Positions 33,550-35,177 of a stretch of 35,177 bases of DNA are shown in pieces. Position numbers and translations under genes: made by a program. Under the pieces are notes generated by a model. It ran no database searches. It was not told the origin of the DNA and worked only from the letters and a program-made list of their open reading frames with translations. Source of the DNA: Campylobacter sp. TTU_617 (GTDB lineage Bacteria; Campylobacterota; Campylobacteria; Campylobacterales; Campylobacteraceae); contig NZ_JAENKV010000013.1 of assembly GCF_016599045.1 (NCBI RefSeq), forward strand, positions 1-35,177, written 5' to 3'. Numbering within the stretch: position 1 is the stretch's first letter; each line of letters begins with the position of its first letter.

Positions 33550-34518
33550 ATGTATAAAAAAGATTTGCAACTTCTTTTAAACACGGCTAATTTTCCAAAT
33601 TTCTTTTTTCTTTATGGGGCTGATAATTTTCAAATTGAATTTTTCTCAGAGCTTATTAAAGAAAAATATCCAAATGATGAAATTTTAAAAATCTATTTCG
33701 AAGAATACAATTTTTCAAAATGTAGTGATTTTTTATCTTTAAATTCTCTTTTTAGCGAAAAGAAACTCTTAGAAATCAAATGCAGTAAAAAGCCAAATAC
33801 AAAAGAATTAAAATTTTTAATAGAACTTTGTAAAAATAATGCAGATAATTTTTTCCTTTTAGAATTTTATGATGAATCAAGCAGGCAAAATGAACTAGAA
33901 AAAATCTTTGAAAATAATTTTGTAAGATTTTTCAAAATCGGCAACACCAAAGAAGGAATAGAGCTTTTAGATATGAAAGCAAAAAAACTCAATATTGATA
34001 TCACCAGCAATGCTCTTTACACCCTGCTTCAAAGTTTTGATGAAAATTTATATTTAGCAGCAAACGAACTTAATAAATTTCAAAATTTAAAAGTAAATGA
34101 ACAAACCATTCAAAACTATTGCTATGCTTTAAACACAGGAAATTTTGATGATTTTTTTGAAAAATTAGTAAAAAAACAAGATATAAAAAAAGATCTTGAA
34201 AATATTTTAGAAAATTTTAACGAAATGGCTTTTATCAATTCTTTAAATAATAATTTTTATAAATTATTTAAAATTTTAATCTACTCCAAAATTCACGGAA
34301 AAATAGATTTTAAAGAACTTTTTGGATTCACACCTCCTTTAAAAGTTGGATCGAATTTAAGCTCTTTGGCATTTAGTATTAAACTTAAACAATACAAAGA
34401 AATTTTTAATGTCTTATTAAATACAGAATATGAAATTAAAACAAATTCAAAATTAGCAAAAAAAGAATTTTTAATTTCAAATATATTAAAACTCACAAAG
34501 ATTCTAAAAACAAATTAA
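33550..34518 (+). CDS. holA: DNA polymerase III delta subunit
   Basis: HolA opens the beta clamp in the clamp loader. The 322-residue protein starts with the delta-type segment (FPNFFFLYGADNFQIEFFSELI near 16-37), continues with FSEKKLLEIKCSK, corresponding to the clamp-contacting region near 63-75, and has helical domains II and III (NALYTLLQSFDENLYLAANELNKF near 155-178). Sequence similarity in the family is low; length, the LYGADNF start and the position after rnr, as in C. jejuni, carry the call. It begins nine bases after the rnr stop. Confidence 0.87.
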   Translation: MYKKDLQLLLNTANFPNFFFLYGADNFQIEFFSELIKEKYPNDEILKIYFEEYNFSKCSDFLSLNSLFSEKKLLEIKCSKKPNTKELKFLIELCKNNADNFFLLEFYDESSRQNELEKIFENNFVRFFKIGNTKEGIELLDMKAKKLNIDITSNALYTLLQSFDENLYLAANELNKFQNLKVNEQTIQNYCYALNTGNFDDFFEKLVKKQDIKKDLENILENFNEMAFINSLNNNFYKLFKILIYSKIHGKIDFKELFGFTPPLKVGSNLSSLAFSIKLKQYKEIFNVLLNTEYEIKTNSKLAKKEFLISNILKLTKILKTN

Positions 34519-34569
34519 ATATTTAACTTTGATATAAAAAGTAATTATTTAAACATTATAATCATATTA

Positions 34570-34591
34570 ATCATTTTTTAAATAAAATGAT
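34570..34591 (+). terminator. Possible weak terminator after holA
   Basis: ATCATTTT (34570-34577) and AAAATGAT (34584-34591) pair around a six-base loop, 52 bases after the holA stop, followed by a T-rich patch. Its stability is low. Confidence 0.35.
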
Positions 34592-34946
34592 ATTACTTTT
34601 ATGAATTTAAGATTTAATTATAAAATAAACTTAAACAATAACTTTTTATTTTAAAAATTATTTTATATATAAAAACAATTAAAAAGCAAAAATATAACTA
34701 CAAATAAATTTAATTATTTATTTTAATAATTTTTATGAAATTAAAATAAATCTTAATTTATTTTATTACAAACAATACTTCTAAAGATAATAAAGAATTA
34801 AAATATAAAGAATTATCTTTAAAAATCAAAATATTTATTTATAAGAATTATAAATTTTATATTTGTTTTTGTTTGTATGTTTATTTTTATTATTTATGTT
34901 TAGTTATTTAGTTTTATTTGTTATTTTTAATCTTTATTGTTTTAAT

Positions 34947-35107
34947 TATTGCTTTTAGTTATTTGTTTATACTTTTAATCTTTGTTTTTAATTATGTTTT
35001 TATCTTTATTGCTTTAAATTATTATTGATTTTATATTTTTATTTTTAATTACTATTTATATTTTTGTATTGCTTTTATGCTATTTGTATTTATTTTATAT
35101 TGCTTTA
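34947..35107 (+). repeat. Recurrent TATTGCTTT word with 60-60-31 base spacing
   Basis: TATTGCTTT begins at 34947, 35007, 35067 and 35098. Sequence between copies is T-rich and only loosely alike (for example AATCTTT at 34929 and 34977, TATTTGTATT at 35081 and 35120). It looks like a decayed or imperfect tandem array with a unit near 30 or 60 bases, but chance cannot be excluded in such low-complexity DNA. Confidence 0.4.
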
Positions 35108-35177
35108 TAACCTATATGTTATTTGTATTATTTTATATTTTAACTTTCTATCATTTAATTTTATTCTATATTTAAAC

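Larger units (their letters stand above)
34519..35177. other. Gene-free, extremely AT-rich right end
   Basis: No open reading frame of credible composition, RNA gene or mobile element is visible in these 659 bases. The first half mixes A and T runs, with one perfect 10-base inverted repeat (34782-34791 with 34812-34821) and a direct repeat ATAAAGAATTA (34790-34800 and 34805-34815). From about 34861 to the end the plus strand becomes strongly T-rich, with only 17 C and 23 G in 317 bases by eye count. In C. jejuni lipoprotein/autotransporter-like genes (Cj0628/Cj0629) lie next to holA; nothing recognisable of them is seen here. Confidence 0.7.

Noticed and set aside
34914-35175. A nearly open plus-strand frame in the T-rich tract coding for a Phe/Leu/Ile/Tyr-rich peptide, broken by one TGA
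   Set aside because: T-rich DNA yields open hydrophobic frames by composition alone. There is no start with a ribosome binding site, one internal stop, and no recognisable pattern of residues.
1-35177. CRISPR array, tRNA or rRNA genes, insertion sequences, prophage genes
   Set aside because: No regularly spaced identical repeats of CRISPR size, no cloverleaf-like GC-richer segments, and no transposase, integrase or phage structural proteins were found.

Overview
The window is a very AT-rich chromosomal segment of an epsilonproteobacterium (Campylobacterota). Protein families, gene order and codon style all point to a thermotolerant Campylobacter of the jejuni/coli/hepaticus/lari type. Several blocks match gene order I recall for C. 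jejuni (nudH-lysC-hobA-holB-folP-ligA-tlyA-ribF-cmoA; nadK-recN-cbrR-tatD-mltD-rlpA-kdsC-lptC-lptA-engB-mrdA; rnr-holA). Protein divergence and rearrangements suggest it is not ordinary C. jejuni. I do not assign a species. No rRNA, tRNA, insertion sequence, prophage or CRISPR array is visible.

Layout. (1) Positions 1-123 are a short promoter region for a minus-strand gene whose first two codons lie at the left edge; it carries a C8 (G8 on the minus strand) tract touching a TATAAT box. (2) Positions 124-9253 are ten minus-strand genes that all overlap their neighbours: cmoA, ribF, tlyA, a membrane protein, ligA, folP, holB, hobA, lysC and nudH, read in the order nudH to cmoA. (3) 9327-13648: hemW (+), an ArsP/YraQ-type permease (-), then tatB-tatC-queA (+). 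(4) 13641-24351: a long minus-strand block running nadK-recN, then cbrR-tatD-mltD-rlpA-kdsC-lptC-lptA-engB-mreD-like-mrdA. It combines LPS transport and Kdo synthesis with peptidoglycan synthesis and remodelling. (5) 24439-27530: aspS-adk and ppa (+), closed by a strong hairpin terminator. (6) 27667-28315: a decayed sugar transferase gene with at least five frame-breaking lesions. (7) 28372-31450: a minus-strand operon of a polysaccharide-deacetylase-like protein, dprA, ruvX and an RNA m5C methyltransferase. (8) 31615-34518: rnr and holA (+). (9) 34519-35177: a gene-free, extremely AT-rich end. Its last 317 bases are strongly T-rich on the plus strand (17 C and 23 G by eye count), with a word recurring at 60-60-31 base spacing.

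Most of the window is ordinary housekeeping DNA in tightly packed, translationally coupled operons. The points worth a second look lie at its edges and joints: the G-tract promoter, probable leaderless nadK transcription, the degenerate GGDEF signature of the CbrR homologue, the dead glycosyltransferase, the queA/mrdA junction, the absence of ilvC and msrA where C. jejuni has them, and the periodic T-rich tract. I found no convincing new multi-gene system.
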